64,000 nucleotides of DNA from Lonicera japonica (GCA_021464415.1 CM038471.1:9699386-9763385), one strand, 5' to 3'; positions 1-13,020 are shown, counted from the first letter of the stretch. The notes: generated by a model not told the origin, from the sequence alone. Numbers and translations: made by a program.

Positions 1-133
1 ATCTAAAAATCTAAATATTAAACGGCCAAAAATTCACACATGGAGATCATCCCCGCCAAATTTTATCTAAAAACTCAACCATTTACCCCGTCACAATTGG
101 AAGTCCGTTATCTAGTTAAAAGAAGGAAACCTG
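1..133. repeat. Right arm of a fold-back MITE in TNL1 intron 3
   Basis: This stretch matches about 23,890-24,034, the right half of a fold-back element in intron 3 of TNL3. The matching parts include the subterminal blocks reading ctcaaccatttaccc and ccaaattttatctaaa. Its presence at the same place in both TNL copies means the insertion predates the gene duplication. The left arm lies outside the window. Confidence 0.6.
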
Positions 134-1790
134 TGGGAGGCAAAAATTATAAGTGGATTTTTTGCTAAGCCCAACCTGGTCGGTAGTCAGCTGACTAGGA
201 TATGTTTCATTCTTTGGCCAACCACCCCTGGTTGGCCAACAAACAGAAAAAAAGCTAAGCTAAAAGATAAACAATGGGAAATAACCACTTAAACAAGTGT
301 GAATAGGGTTAAGGACAAGTGTAATCTCGAAGTAATGGCCAAGTTTACTGTTTATAGTAATTTTCATATCTCACCAACCATCTGATCACTTATGATCTTT
401 CTAGAGGCATATTTGATACTGCTTAACGTAATCCTACCATATACATAAAATAGGAAGGGAAACCCATAGCTCATCCATTATATTCTCTCTACACTCACTC
501 CTACTTGGTTATCTTTTTCCTCTAACCAACCCCGAATTTCTTTGTAGTTGTATCCTTTCATTAAGCTTTTGAGTTAATAAAACACACACATACAAGGTCG
601 GATGTACTGCCGGATTGGGAATTAAAGTCACCGGAGGAACCTACACTCAAACAAATCTAGTCTTCCTTCTAGTTATTGCCTATTGTTTCATTGCTGGTTG
701 TTATAGTTAATCTTCATTATCTTCATTTTTTGGTTGCCAATCAGTCTTGCTAGGCTAATTCTATTCAAATTGGGCTTGGTTAACTTTTAACCACCCACAA
801 AACCCTTTCTAGATTCGAACTATATAAATCTACATCTACTCTTTGTTGAATCTTCAAATTTTCAAATTATTCAAATTGGATTGGTAAAATATAGTTTTTA
901 CTCTTTTGCGTATAAAATATTAGTAAGATGTTAGCTGCTGCAAATGTTGATTTTGCTACGATGTTAAAAAGGTCACTCAAATAATTTGGTTATATGTCTG
1001 GCTGATATCCAAACTTACAAAAAGTTGTCTTTATAGCTGGGGTGGATGAGTATGTTAGGCTGATATTTGAATGGAGTTGCAAAATCTACTAGTTCAATAT
1101 TTAGAGGTTCCACTTATACCTACTGGACTGAAGTCTAGTGACTATCATGACTTGAAAGAGAAGAATTTTGAGCAATATGATGGACAGTAATAAGGCAAAT
1201 ACAGCCAAACATATATGGGATTTTACTAGCAAGAAAAACAGTTTGCGGGTTAAGTGGTCAATATTTGTGGACTTGTGTCTGAGCTACATAAGCTTGTTGG
1301 ACATGGAGGAAGATAATGAAGCTGAGAAATAGTTTCTATAATTGTATCAAATATAATGTGGGCTCTGATGCATCTATATTTTCTGTCGTTTGGATAGATT
1401 TGGTGTTGTTATAGCTGTAGTGGTTGTAGTATTACTGAATATCTTGTAATATTCAAATTTCAATAAACAAAAAAAATATACAGTAAGCATTGTTATATTT
1501 TTCAATTCCAATTTTTACCTTATTTTCTTTGGTTCTTTTCCCAAAAACATGAATGTAGAATTTACATAAATCTCAACCCTTGAGAACTACTGAATACTTT
1601 TTTCTAGTTTTACTATTTTAGATCCCCTTCTATTTTATTCATTTGGGCATGTGATGTGCACAAGAAAGTAGGTTACTGTATTGTGTGACATAATTGATGT
1701 ACCAAATTCTACTGTAAAAAAAATTTATTCTTAACCATTTATTGATTAGGTTAAAGTTATGGCGTAAATATTTAAAAAAAGTGTTGAAAT
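134..1790. other. TNL1 intron 3 with two extra insertions relative to TNL3
   Basis: Aligning this intron with TNL3 intron 3 (24,000-24,430) gives matching islands at about 800-880 and 1,475-1,790. They are separated by sequence absent from TNL3: about 140-800 and about 885-1,470. The first insert looks like a retrotransposon LTR or leader in its pyrimidine-rich stretch and tail, but no pair of termini or target duplication was found. The second has no clear coding content. Both are probably transposon remnants acquired after the TNL duplication. Confidence 0.4.
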
Positions 1791-1867
1791 TAAAATGAAA
1801 ATGTGCTTAATCTGAGATGAAGATCAGAGGGAGGGAATATATATAAATATATAATTGAAAATGTTAC

Positions 1868-4496
1868 CGTTTTTCCCTCCCAAAGTTGTTTAAGCCTACT
1901 GTGACGTAGTCGAAGTCCAACAAGAATGTTTGCCTCAAACGTTGTTGGCAGAGAATTTGAAGGATATTTATCCCAATCAATCCACCTTAGCTCATTCGGA
2001 AGACAATCAGGACCTTTAGGAATGCAGGTATTACGAATTTCCAGTAATCTTAGTTTAGCCATCTTTCTAAAGGCTTCAGTTGCCATTTCAATATATTCTC
2101 GTTCATGGGGTGGACGTAACAGTATGCCTTCAATGTTTTCTGTACCCTAACAACCACAAATAAACAAAATCCGGTATATATAATTAGTAAGCGAGAAACA
2201 TCTACGTGTGCATAAAACTATTAATACATTCATTTATTATTATATTTCCTTCTTGTTAATTGCAATTCAAATGGAGGATCAGATATTATAGTTTAAAAAA
2301 TTTCTCACTGTGCTTCTTGTTAATACATCTTCTACATCGCTGGTATCCCACAACCTGCTATACTTCCCAGGCTCTCGAGGAAAATGCTGACGAACAATAT
2401 GCCAACCCATTTCTCGTATCAATTGATGCATACAAACACAACCATCTGAATAATGTATCAATGATTTATGAACGAGAATAGGTATGGAACGTTTCGGATA
2501 AAAATTGAAACTTTCAAGTTTTCTTGTCACATGTTCTTTCTTCCTTTTTCCAAAGAAACATGCAATATCTAGGAAGGTATTTTGCACGCTTTCTTCTAAA
2601 CCATCAAAACCTATTTTTAGTTTTTTAAGAATATCTCCATCCGGGCCTACTTCCCTTAGTTTTTGCAATGAATCTTTCCAAAAATCCAAGTCTTCACAGC
2701 ATAGTGCGGAACCCAAGACTTCAAGAGCTAAAGTAAGGCCTTCACAATAATCTATAACTTGAACTGAGAGCTCCTCGAACTCTTTGGCAGGACACATATC
2801 ATTAAAGGCCTTCCATCGGAAAAGCTTAGTAGCTTCAACATAATCTAATACGCTCCCCTCATGTATTTGGTCCACATTATGCGTAACGAGCAGTTTTCTA
2901 TCCCTAGTTGTTATTATAATTCTACTCCCTGGACCAAACCACTCAGGACTTCTAGCTAACGCTTTTAATTGCTCTGAACTATCCACATCGTCAAGAACAA
3001 GAAGAACCCTTCTAGACCGCAGCCTCGTCTCCATTAGTGCAATTCCATCCATATCACTTGCTATCTGTAAATCCTTCACCCCTAGGATTTTGGAAAGAAG
3101 GCACTGCTGTAAACTTCTGAGACCGTCTTTCTGTGACGCTTCTCCAACTTCATCAAGAAAAAAGGCAACTTCAAACCGATGTTTAATTTGACGATAAACG
3201 GCCCTTGCTAAAGTTGACTTGCCTATTCCACTCAATCCCCACATGCCAACAATGCGAACAACATTGGCCTCTTCACCCAACAACAAAGTCACCTCTTCTA
3301 TACGAGACTTCATTCCAACTAGACCCTCATCTTCAACGTCAATTTTAGATGGGAGTCTACTCCAAATCTCTTGGACAATTCGGTCAATAAATTTCGATTC
3401 ATGCCTGTAGATCATAAAGGATGTTAATAAGAAAGTAAAAACATAAAGATTGTATATGACATGGTTTTTTTTTGCTTTAAAATTTATTGTAAACTAGTCA
3501 TAACATGGATTAATGTATTAGTAAATAGAAAAAGAATAACAACACAAAACATCAAACATTCAAATAGAAGAGCTGCTTCTAAATAATAGTGTAATTAAAA
3601 TAAGAAGTGCACATTGTTCACATGTATAAGGAAGATTATTTATTTTGATAACTTAATTTCTAGTCAGGAGCTGGCCAACTACCAAAATGTGCTACATATA
3701 TATATATATATTCCTTGATCTATTTTTTATGGCTATATTTTGACACCCCTAAATTTGTAATTGTACAAATAAATCGAGCTGGCCTGGGTATGTTAAGTGC
3801 TCGGATCTGATATTTTTACCCACCACAGATTTAAAACCTCTTAATTCCGAATGGACCACCATTTTAGACTTATGTGCAATTAAATAGCACCTTAATTAAT
3901 AAATAATAGGCTATATATATATATATAATTGAAGTTTTGAAGTATGAGCATATAGGAGCAGGAGTACTGTACCCATCCACAGTTTTGTTCAACTCCAATC
4001 CAGATAAGTTTGCTGCGTCTGTAAGAGCTTTTCTCCAGATTTGGACCTTGTCCGAGTTGTGTTTGCGAAACATTTCTCCAAAATGTCCTTCCTGTTTCCG
4101 TATATCCGAAGGCTCGACATCATAGAAGATTGGGATAGCTGTTTGTCCCTTTGGTGATTTACTACTGCATTCCATGACCTTCACAAGCTCATCTAAACAC
4201 CATCTCGAAGAAGCGTAGTTTTTGGAGAAAACAATGATGGCGAAGCTCGATTCTTGGATGGCTTTGAGGAGGGCAGGTGAGATTGATTCCCCTGTTTTGA
4301 GCCTCTCGTTGTCCTTGAATGTGTAGATGCCACTCCTTACAAGAGCAGAGTAGAGATGATCAACGAAACTCTTCCTGGTGTCTTCCCCTCGAAAGCTTAA
4401 GAATACGTCGTACTTCCACCTATGCTGATCTCCTGCCGAAGAAGACGAAGAAGAAGCAGAAGCTTCTACTTCCAAAACCTCTTCAATTGTTACCAT
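1868..4496 (-). CDS. TNL1: TIR-NB-ARC immune receptor, 3' part outside window
   Basis: Intracellular NLR receptor of the TIR class; such proteins sense pathogen effectors, and their TIR domain acts as an NADase on activation. Three exons read through without a stop: 3973-4496 (TIR), 2309-3404 (NB-ARC) and 1868-2146 (linker before the LRR). Donors at 3972, 2308 and 1867 and acceptors at 3405 and 2147 are canonical and phases agree. The TIR has [13 protein letters not shown] and WCLDEL with the expected glutamate. The NB-ARC has the P-loop GLSGIGKS, kinase-2 LLVLDDVD, GSRIIITTRD and FLDIACFF. Oddities: the GLPLAL motif reads GLTLAL, and MHD reads MHQ. The LRR and C-terminal exons, present in TNL3, must lie left of position 1. 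It may be functional in what is visible. Confidence 0.88.
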
Positions 4497-5650
4497 AGTT
4501 TTGCTTAATTTTAAAGCTAAGCTTCAGTGAGTGAATGAGTTAGAAGAGAAGGATATGTGGATTGATGGGAACAGATCGAACTCCCTCAGTCTCAACTCAA
4601 AATGAAGAACAACGACACTACTACTCTTATTCTTGCTCTTAATCTTTCGCTAGAAAATATGACAATGTACCACTGCTACGACTCCTCCCTTTTAAGTACT
4701 GCTAGGGGTAAAATATTCATCACCTGTATCATAAATTCAAAGACATACATAAGAAATTTTTATTTTATTTTATTTTTTTTGTTTTGCAAAGAGAAGGAAA
4801 ACAAATTGCACTCCTACAACACACACACATACATACATACATACATAAGAATTGCATAGCTTGGAACAAAATACTCATAAGAAATTGCATAGAAGATAAC
4901 AAAGATTAAAGGGATTGAGCCTCTTTGGCTGGATGAAAAGAAATCCTTATAATCTGAAAACAAACTTCAAAATATAAATTTGTGGAAATTAATAGTCAAA
5001 CAGGGATGGGAAAGTAAAACATACAGAGGAAAAAATTTACTTCTTTCCACCATCTCAAATGAAAAATCCAACTTTTTTAATATATGTTTTACACACGTCA
5101 AATTTAGAACTTCACTTTGTTACCATGGTATGTATTATCATTTGACCATTGATTATGCTAATTAGTCGGAATTAAAAGATGCAAAAATGCAAAGCGAGAC
5201 ACAGTGCAAGTAATAATTGCTTCTAGGCGATGATTTGTACACGTCCTTTCCACCTTTGCTCAAAGAAATACCAACAAAAAGGGGAGAGAAACACATCAAA
5301 CAAAAATTAAACTAAAACATAAAGTTCGCTATCCAAACAAAATAAATCCAAAATTCTAAAATTCTAAATTGATTATTCAATAGCTAGAATTTGAACTTTA
5401 TATTATTAGAAAACGGAAATGAATAAGAAAAACAAACCAAATCAATCCAGAATTCCAAATCAAATTCTCAGTCTGACCCCTGTGTCTCTGTGTGTGTAAG
5501 AAGAAACTATTCCTAGTTATTAAAGAAAGAGGGAAAAGGAAAGATAAGACACCAAATTGAGCCATAGGGGGGCAAATCCCTAATTAAAATCTAGTCCCGG
5601 AAACGTTAAAATCATAGGTATTTATTTAGTACAGTACATCAATTCAGCTC
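4497..5650 (-). promoter_or_regulatory. 5' flank of TNL1, shared by all three TNL copies
   Basis: The first 350 or so bases upstream of the ATG are repeated upstream of TNL2 (12,662-13,020) and TNL3 (26,782-27,170). The shared part includes a block ctaagcttcagtgagt just before the start codon. This is consistent with a shared 5' UTR or leader intron. No unambiguous TATA box was fixed here. The rest is AT-rich, with no open frame of interest. Confidence 0.4.
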
Positions 5651-5701
5651 ACTATATATATAACTTTAGTCAATCAAATCCAATCCTGTCAAAAACAAAA
5701 A

Positions 5702-5736
<35 letters not shown>

Positions 5737-6200
5737 CTAAGAAATGTAATGAAATAGAACCAAATTCCCACCTTGAACTAATTCTTTGAGGCTTTAAAGC
5801 TTTCCTCGCATGCTGTATACAAACAAACCATGAGAAATTTGGGGGGTTTCTATTAAAATTTGTACAACTGTAGGGATCAAAATCCATCCCTGATTTTAAA
5901 ATCATCACAAAATAAATAAATAAGTAAAAGAGGGAATTAGATACATACATAGAATGAGATGAGATGATGATGTAGAGTAGTAGTCAGTTTCCAGAGGCAC
6001 GCCGATCTGTGGGCGGTGGATATGGAAATGGAAATTAAGCAAACTGAAGAAGAGGGAATTGGAGCGCGTAAGTCAATTTCCTTCTTTTTTTTAAATTATA
6101 AACTTTTCCTTTCCGTGGAAACAAACAATAAATTAAATACCATTCCGCCACTACGACAAGAAGAGAAACAACCGTGAAAATAATAGCCTAGCGCTAGTCC
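5650..6200 (-). promoter_or_regulatory. Leader cassette copy 1 with a splice-flanked mini-exon
   Basis: On the minus strand a 41-nt block (5772-5812) lies between an acceptor (tatacag) and a donor (AAG/GTGGGA). The same arrangement occurs at 28,107-28,153 and 29,221-29,253, and a decayed one at about 7,470. Upstream is a promoter-like stretch with a TATA-rich motif near tttccacgg. I infer a non-coding leader exon for the TNL transcripts, but it could be the 5' end of a different, lost gene. The block lies 1.3 kb upstream of the TNL1 ATG. Confidence 0.4.
5705..5735. repeat. (AT)n microsatellite
   Basis: About 15 uninterrupted AT dinucleotides, lying in the presumed leader intron just 3' of the mini-exon on the minus strand. 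Confidence 0.9.
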
Positions 6201-7000
6201 TAAGTCAAGGTTTTAATATATTAAATTAATTTTTTATGGATTTATTTTTTTTTATGAAATTTAATATATATTTTTATATATAAGAATTTCATCAAAAGTA
6301 TTCAAAACATCATTTTAAATTTAATTAGGATACGTCCGTGCCATCCAACACAGTAAAATGAACAAAAATTACTCAATATATTTTAAAGAGCAATTAAAAA
6401 ACTTATCGGAATCTTTTGTCATCTAACTATTAATGGTTTATAAGTCTTTTTAACTAACAGTGTCAATTATACATAAACCAACTTAATTACGCTCGGAGTG
6501 GTCAAATCGGTTATGCACTATAAGAGTTTGAAGTATACTAAAATTATTTACTAAGTGTCACTATTTGACATAGGTACAGCGCTCATATGTCAACTTCTTA
6601 GGAGTGTCCGTGTTTCCTAGACAATGTTTTAAGTGAATTGGATAGCTCCAAACCATGTACGGACACGTTAACTTCTTACGAGTTAGAAGTATGCGTGTTT
6701 CCTAGTTAATGGACAATTTATTTATTTTAAATATCCAATGAAATTGTGCAATAGATTCTATATTTATTTATTTTAAATCATAAAATGAATCAATAGTAGT
6801 CCTCATTCATATTTTTCAATAATATTATTTTTATTAAAAAATCATAAAATAAAAGTTAAAAATAATTAAAAACTTGAAAAAAGAAAAATACATAACTAAA
6901 ATGATAATGCGGTATTAAAATATTGTCTAAGACACCCTCTAAAAATAGAGGGTTACATTGACAATGTCCATTCCCATTTTTGCTAAATAAGCTTAATGGT
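6200..7000. repeat. Segmental repeat A, copy 1
   Basis: This AT-rich non-coding block aligns over most of its length with about 9,640-10,510 and in part with 29,750-30,600. A shared island reads cttaattacgctcggagtgg at about 6,480 and, with a few changes, at 9,925. It belongs to the same duplication that multiplied the TNL genes. No gene is seen in it. Confidence 0.65.
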
Positions 7001-7209
7001 TGTTATTGCGGATTGCATGGAAGAACATTTTTTTGGCTTATTCTATGTATAAGTATAAAATCAAATCTTGTCATAACACACCTCAAAAATAAAAAGATAT
7101 ACCTATATAACAAAAAGAAGGGATTCCCATTTACAGGAGTATATAGGCGGAATTTTTTTTTATTATGACAAGTTATAAAGATAATATATTTGATGAATAC
7201 ACTCATATT

Positions 7210-7430
7210 TACCAAATTTCATTAAAAAAATTCAAAATAAATTTCAACCTAGAAGTGAATGACATGATCATCACTATATAGATCATTCTTCAAATTTAGT
7301 GGAGATGATCTATAGGTTGAATTTTTTAAGAAAATTATTGGAAGTGAACTACTCATTATATAGATCATTTCTACAAATTTCGTAAAAAGATTAATCTATT
7401 TATTGCTCAAAATAAAATCCCTTCTTTTTT
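7210..7430. repeat. Possible fold-back element in segmental repeat A
   Basis: Sequence of the type gatgaaattt appears with its inverse, around two similar segments containing tatagatcatt. The pattern recalls the arms of the fold-back elements at 20.4 and 23.7 kb. No target duplication was resolved. Confidence 0.25.
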
Positions 7431-7439
7431 TTTGAAGTG

Positions 7440-7850
7440 ACTAACTCTATATATAATATAACATATGTAATGAAGAAGCTTTTCTCCCCCGCTGTATAGA
7501 AACAAACAAACAAACCATAAGAAATTGGATCTGAATCCATCCATGATTTTAATCACTAAACAAAACAATATTTATAAATAAATAAATAAAATACTGCGTA
7601 TATACATACATAGAATGAGATGATGACCTGTGTGCTTAGCGAACACTTATTGAAGAAGAGATAAATAAAAGCAACGATGGAAATTAAGCAAGCTACTTTC
7701 TGTGCTGATTAAATTGAGTCAAAGATTGAAGGCTGAAAGAAGAGGGAAACTGAATATATTCAATTATATAAACTTTCCCTTTTGCTGGAAAAAGAAAAAT
7801 AAAATGGAAAGCATTCCGAAACAACCTACGACAATAAGAGGGAAATAAGA
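7440..7850 (-). promoter_or_regulatory. Leader cassette copy 2, decayed
   Basis: Repeats the leader cassette: the acceptor-side sequence ctatacag at about 7,490-7,497, the tract with tacatacatagaatgagatg, then a promoter-like stretch with aaactttcccttttgctgg. The mini-exon donor is not recognisable. No coding gene lies directly downstream before TNL1. Confidence 0.35.
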
Positions 7851-9010
7851 AAAAGTTGTTTTTAATCCACTTGGCTCTTCTTTATTACAATTTGAATCTA
7901 TTTTTTTTTAATCAATTAAGTCTAACTCAAGTGCTTAATTGATGATTTTTTTTTTTTCAATAAAACTTTGTGAAAATGATTTCTATACCAAGTATATTAC
8001 CCCTACGAATTTTTATTAAAAAATTTAATTTAAAATTATGTGAGGTAATTATCTAAAATTTTAATAAACAAAAATAATATATTTATCAAATTTTTATGAC
8101 ACCAATTTCTGGTGTGAATTTCTTAATCAATTTTTTTATTCTTTAAACTCTCAAGTTGGACCCATCTATATTATAAGGAAGGCTTTCGTCAAATCCCTAA
8201 GCCCTCAAAAGTCTTACTATCTTATAATCCAAATTGCACCATTGACCATGCCTACTTCATACTGGATTCATATCAAGGGAAAGCGTTAGCAGCATTACAC
8301 AGGGCCAATTCATTTTACTTTTTAATTATTAACTTTCCCTTTCGCTGGAAAAAATAAAATATCTAATGTTCATATTAATATTCAAATTTAAATTCAAAAC
8401 CTTCATAAACTTTGAACCCTTGCTTGGAAAAATGTCCCATCACTACCGTAAAATATCTAATACTATATTAATATTTAAATCCAAATATAATTGTTTAAAT
8501 TTTCTCTTTTCTGGGAAACAACATATAATTGAATACTCACAGTAATATTCAGTTTTGAGTACAAATTCAAATATAATTGTTAAAATATTATAAGTTTTTT
8601 TTTGTTAAATTCCAAAGCCCTGGCGAAAGTCTTATCATCTTAAGGTTCAAATTGCACCATTCCTTCTTCATAGATTTTGAGCCCTTGATAGGATTTTAAA
8701 ATGCCCCATTACTATAAAATATGTAATGCTTAGTCTAATGTTCAAATTTGAATCCAAATCCAAATATAACTGATTAAATATATAATGAAGTTTTATTCGA
8801 CTTGCCTCATTTTCATTACATCTTGTATCCAATATTTCTCAATATTGTCTAATTCAAGGCCTTAATAGATAAACATTTTTATTAGACTTGGTATATATTT
8901 GTATATATAAGAATTTCATTAAAACATTATTTTTGAATTAAACTAGGGTACGTACATGCCATCCGGCACATCACAACGAACAAAAAATTATTAAATATAT
9001 TTTAAAGTGC
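7851..9010. repeat. AT-rich intergenic sequence of diverged repeats
   Basis: No gene is supported. Short related blocks recur. The phrase aaattgcaccatt occurs at about 8,230 and 8,650, both after a 'cttat' stretch. Versions of aactttccctttcgctgg occur at 8,330 and 8,500. The part near 8,940 repeats the segment A block that contains the phrase gtgccatccaacacag near 6,340. This looks like an eroded string of partial cassette copies. Confidence 0.4.
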
Positions 9011-9011
9011 G

Positions 9012-9400
9012 ATCAAAATCCTCTTCATTTCAAGTGATATTTTTATTTACTTTGAATTGGTATGTGAAAGTTGATATTCACGTCGCAATATTTTAATTAA
9101 GTGAATTCTGTTGAGTTCATATCAAAATTCTCTCCATTTTGAGGGGTACTTTTATATACTTTTAAATTCGTATGTGAAAGTTGATATTCACGCTACAATA
9201 TTGTATTTCTATAATGTCTAATATTTTGATTGAATATATCTTTTGTTACACAGCTCGGAATCCAATTCTATAAATTTCACTAAGTTCATATCAAAATCAT
9301 CTTCATTTTAAGGGTTTACTTTTATGCCCTTTCAAGTTCATATGTGAAAATTGATATTTACACTACAATATTTTTATTTCAATAAAGTCTAATACTTTGA
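9012..9400. repeat. Three diverged tandem copies of a roughly 110-130 bp unit
   Basis: The unit is marked by atgtgaaagttgatattcac followed by a variable caatattt end. It occurs at 9,012-9,096, 9,118-9,228 and 9,284-9,400. No coding potential is seen. Confidence 0.65.
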
Positions 9401-11160
9401 CGGAGCTTATATTTAAAATCCAAGAAAAAATTAAGCAAACTTTGGTGTGCTGAGTTAAAAGCAGAGGAAAAGGGAGCGTGTAAGTCAATTTCCATCTTCC
9501 TTCCTTTCTTTTTTTTTCTTTTTTTTTTTTTAATTATAAAGTTTCCTTTTCGGTGGAAACAACCAATAATATCATTCCCCCACACAACACACACACTATG
9601 ACAAGAAAAGAAAGAACGTAACCAGGAAAGTAATAGGGTCTAATTCAAGGTTTTTCATATACTAATTTTTTATGCTTTTTATTTTTTGGATCGAATAAGT
9701 TTTTTATGAAATTTGCTATATATATATAAATTTCGTCAAAAGTATTTAAAATATTATTTTGAATTTAATTAGGGTACACTTGTGCCATTCGACACAGTAC
9801 AATTAATAACCAAAAATATTAAATATATTTTAATTAAGAAACTTGTCGGAAGATTTTGCCATCTAAATACAAAAGGTTTGTTAGTCTTTTTAAAACTAAC
9901 AGTATGAATTATACATAAACTAACTTAATTGTGCTCGGAGTGGTCAAATCAATACTACACTAAAAGAGTTTGAATTATGATGAAAGTACTTGCAATAAGG
10001 GTACGACGCGGACACATCAACTTCTTAAAGGCGTCCGTGTTTTCTAGGTAATGGTCTAAGTTCAACTCCAATGAAAAATATATTTGATAGATCCAAACCA
10101 TGCAAATGTAACCATGCCTTTCTTACGTGTTGTAGCAGGGACAATTTATTTTTTTTAGAATCTCCAATGGAATTGTGCAATAGATTCTTTATTTTTTTAA
10201 AAAAAAATCATAAAATTAAAATTAATAGTTTTATATGCAATATGAATGTTGTTTGGGAGGTCCTGGTTCATATTTTTCAATCATATTATTTTTATTAAAA
10301 AAATCATAAAATGAAAGTTAAAAATAAATAAAAACTTGAAAAAGGAAAATACATAAATAAAATAATGATGTGGTATTAAAATATTGTCTAAAAAACCCTC
10401 TAAAAATAGAGTTTACATTCACAATATCTATTCCTATTTTTGCTCCATAAGCTTAAATGTCATTATTGTGGGTTGCATTGAAAAACATTTTTTTGGTTTA
10501 TTCTGTATCTATTTTAATTGACATCATATTTATTTAATTTATAGTTACATCGGAGATGTTCTACTAGATAAGGAATCAAAATATCAATTATTATATTTGA
10601 AAAAAAAATTACAAAAAAAACAACAAATACCACAAAACTATGTAGTGGACCCCAAGAACGTGGAGCCCTATGGGTTCTGTAAACTCTAGACTTTGAGGAA
10701 TGATAGAGGATTTAAATATATATATATAAATCTGGGTAGTGAACCCCAAGAAGGTGGAGCCCTATGGGTTCCGTAAACTCTTGACTTTGAGGAATGATAG
10801 AGGATTTAAATATATATATATATATAAAAATGATAAACGAAGCTGTGCAGTTCTAATATCATCCTTCTTCACCCTTTTGTCAAATTTGATTTAAGAAGGT
10901 TGGGTTTGCTTTTTCTAATTTTTGAATTATAATTCCTCATTGAGTTCTTTGTTAGTTTGAATTGGAGTATGATTAAGAGGAGCTGGTCGCATTCAATTAA
11001 GTTTGTTTGTTTGTGTTTTTTTTTTTTTTTTGTTTGATTGTTGTTATCGTCGTTATTCAAAAAACTTTGTAATTAGTGGGTGAAAGTAGCAGTGATAGTC
11101 GGTTTTTAGAATGACGAGTTTGGGGCTTTTTTCTACTAATGATGGTCTCTTATAAGGTCT
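9401..11160. repeat. Segmental repeat A, copy 2
   Basis: Corresponds to 5,950-7,000 on its left part. Over its whole length it corresponds to 29,460-33,490, where the homologous segment is interrupted by the 30.6-32.9 kb insertion. The right end, with tgggtttgctttt and gtgggtgaaagt, matches 33,280-33,440. This is the clearest evidence that the TNL2 and TNL3 neighbourhoods are duplicates. Confidence 0.7.
10642..10829. repeat. 94-bp direct tandem duplication
   Basis: Two adjacent copies start with gtagtggaccccaagaa and gtagtgaaccccaagaa at 10,642 and 10,736, and each ends in an AT microsatellite. The homologous segment near 33,118 has only one copy, so the tandem arose after the segmental duplication. 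Confidence 0.8.
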
Positions 11161-11429
11161 GTTTGGATAGCTGAAAAGTGATTCATGAGAAAGAGAAAAT
11201 TATTTTCCTGTGTGCGGTTGGCATTTGGTTCATACATGATTTTTACAAGAAACTAAAAACTTACCTGTTTGTTTATCTGGAAAATTGCAAGGAAAATGCA
11301 AGAAAATTATAATAACTAATTACTTTTATAATATAAAATTAATTATAAAACCATTTATTCAAATTAAACATTCATATTCAAACTAAAATTATTGAAAAAG
11401 TGGTGTATACAACATCCAAGGTGCATAAA

Positions 11430-12661
11430 ATCTTTAATAATTCCAACTATAACATCATCTTCAACTTGAATTTTAGATGGGAGTTTACTCCAAATCTTTT
11501 GAACAATTCGGTCGATATATTTCAATTCATGCCTGTAGATTATAAAGAATGTCAATAAGAAAATATGATAAAGAAACACAAAAACAATTATCCATGACAG
11601 GGTTATTTTTTTTTGTTCTTTGGTTCAAAATTTATTGTAAATATGCAGTCACAACGTTGCTTAATGTATCCGTAAATAGAACGAGAATAAGAACACAATA
11701 CATCAAACATTCGGATAGTGGAGCTACTTCTAAACAATAGGCTAATTAAAATGAGAAGGGGCATTTCTCGTCTAGGGTGCACATTATTCACATGTAGAAA
11801 GAAGATTGTTTCTTTTGATAACATAATTCCCCAAATCCATAATTTCTAGTCAGGAGCTGGGCCAACTCATAAAATTTGTGCTAGATATATATTCCGTGAC
11901 CTGTTTTTTATGGCTGCATTGGCCACCCCTAAATTTTTTTCCAGGTAGAATCTGAGAATGGTAACAAGCACTATTAGGTATGTTAAGCATTTGGATCCGA
12001 TCTCTTTACCCACCACAGATTGAATGGACCACCATTTCAATCTTAAGTGCAATCAAACAGCACCTTAAATAAATAAATAATAGGCTATATATACAATTGA
12101 TGCTATGAAGTAAGAGCATATAGGAGTAGGAGTAGGAATAGTGTACCCATCTGCAGTTTTGTTCAATTCAAATCCGGATGAGTTTGCTACATCCATAAGA
12201 GTTTTTCACCAGATTTGGACCTTGTTTGAGTCATGTTTGCAAAACATTTCTCCAAAATGTCCTTTCTGTTCCTGTACATCCCAAGGCTCGACGTCGTAGA
12301 AGATTGGGCAACTGTTTGTCCCTTTGGTGATTTACTACTGCATTCCATGACCTTCATAAGCTCATCTAAACACCATTGCGAAGAAGTGTAGTTTTTGGAG
12401 AAAACAATGGCAGCAAACCTCGATTCCTCAGGCTTTGAGGAGCACGGGTGAGATTGATTCCCCTGTTTCGAGCCTCTCATTGTCCTTGAATGTGTGGATG
12501 CCACTCCCTTTAAGAGCAGAGTATAGATGATCAACGAAACTCTTCCCAGTGTCTTCCCCTCGAAAGCTTAAGAATACATTGTACTTCCACCTATGATGAT
12601 CTCCTGCCGAATAAGACGAAGAAGCAGCTTCTACTTCAGAAACCTCTTTAATTGTTACCAT
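11430..12661 (-). pseudogene. TNL2: truncated TIR-NB-ARC pseudogene
   Basis: Exon 1 (12,147-12,661) aligns with the TNL1 TIR exon but has two frameshifts. A 2-nt deletion at about 12,430 falls after [12 protein letters not shown] 1-nt deletion at about 12,309 falls after KSPKGQT. The donor and the next acceptor (ctacag, as in TNL1) survive. Exon 2 covers only the first 30 or so codons, reading ELKYIDRIVQKIWSKLP, and homology to TNL1 stops at about 11,435, before the P-loop. No LRR follows. The upstream 350 bp match those of TNL1 and TNL3, so a transcript is conceivable, but no receptor can be made. Confidence 0.85.
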
Positions 12662-13020
12662 ACTTTGCTTAATTTTAAAGCTAAGCTTCAGTGAGTTAGA
12701 AAAGAATATATGTGGATCAATGGGAACAGATTGAACTCCCTCAGCCTCAACTCAAAATTAAGAAAAGAACAACACTACTAGTTATCTCTCGATAGAATAT
12801 ATGACAATGTACCACTGCTACTACTCCCATAGTACCACTCCCATGCCGATGGCACTTGGGCTTAACTTGTGTAAATTATTCATCACCTGAATCGCAAATT
12901 GAAGAGGACAATGTAAACTAACAAAGACATACATAAGAATTTTTGTTTTATGAAGAAAAGAAAAACATATTTCAGTCCTACCACACATATACATTGCCAC
13001 TGAATGGTAGGAGCACACTA
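12662..13020 (-). promoter_or_regulatory. 5' flank of TNL2
   Basis: Homologous to the 5' flanks of TNL1 and TNL3, including ctaagcttcagtgagt at about 12,680. It diverges beyond about 13,020, so the leader cassette found upstream of the other two copies is missing here. Confidence 0.4.

Noticed and set aside
885..1470. Copia gag remnant in TNL1 intron 3
   Set aside because: One short stretch is reminiscent, but no motif such as a zinc knuckle or consistent frame could be shown.
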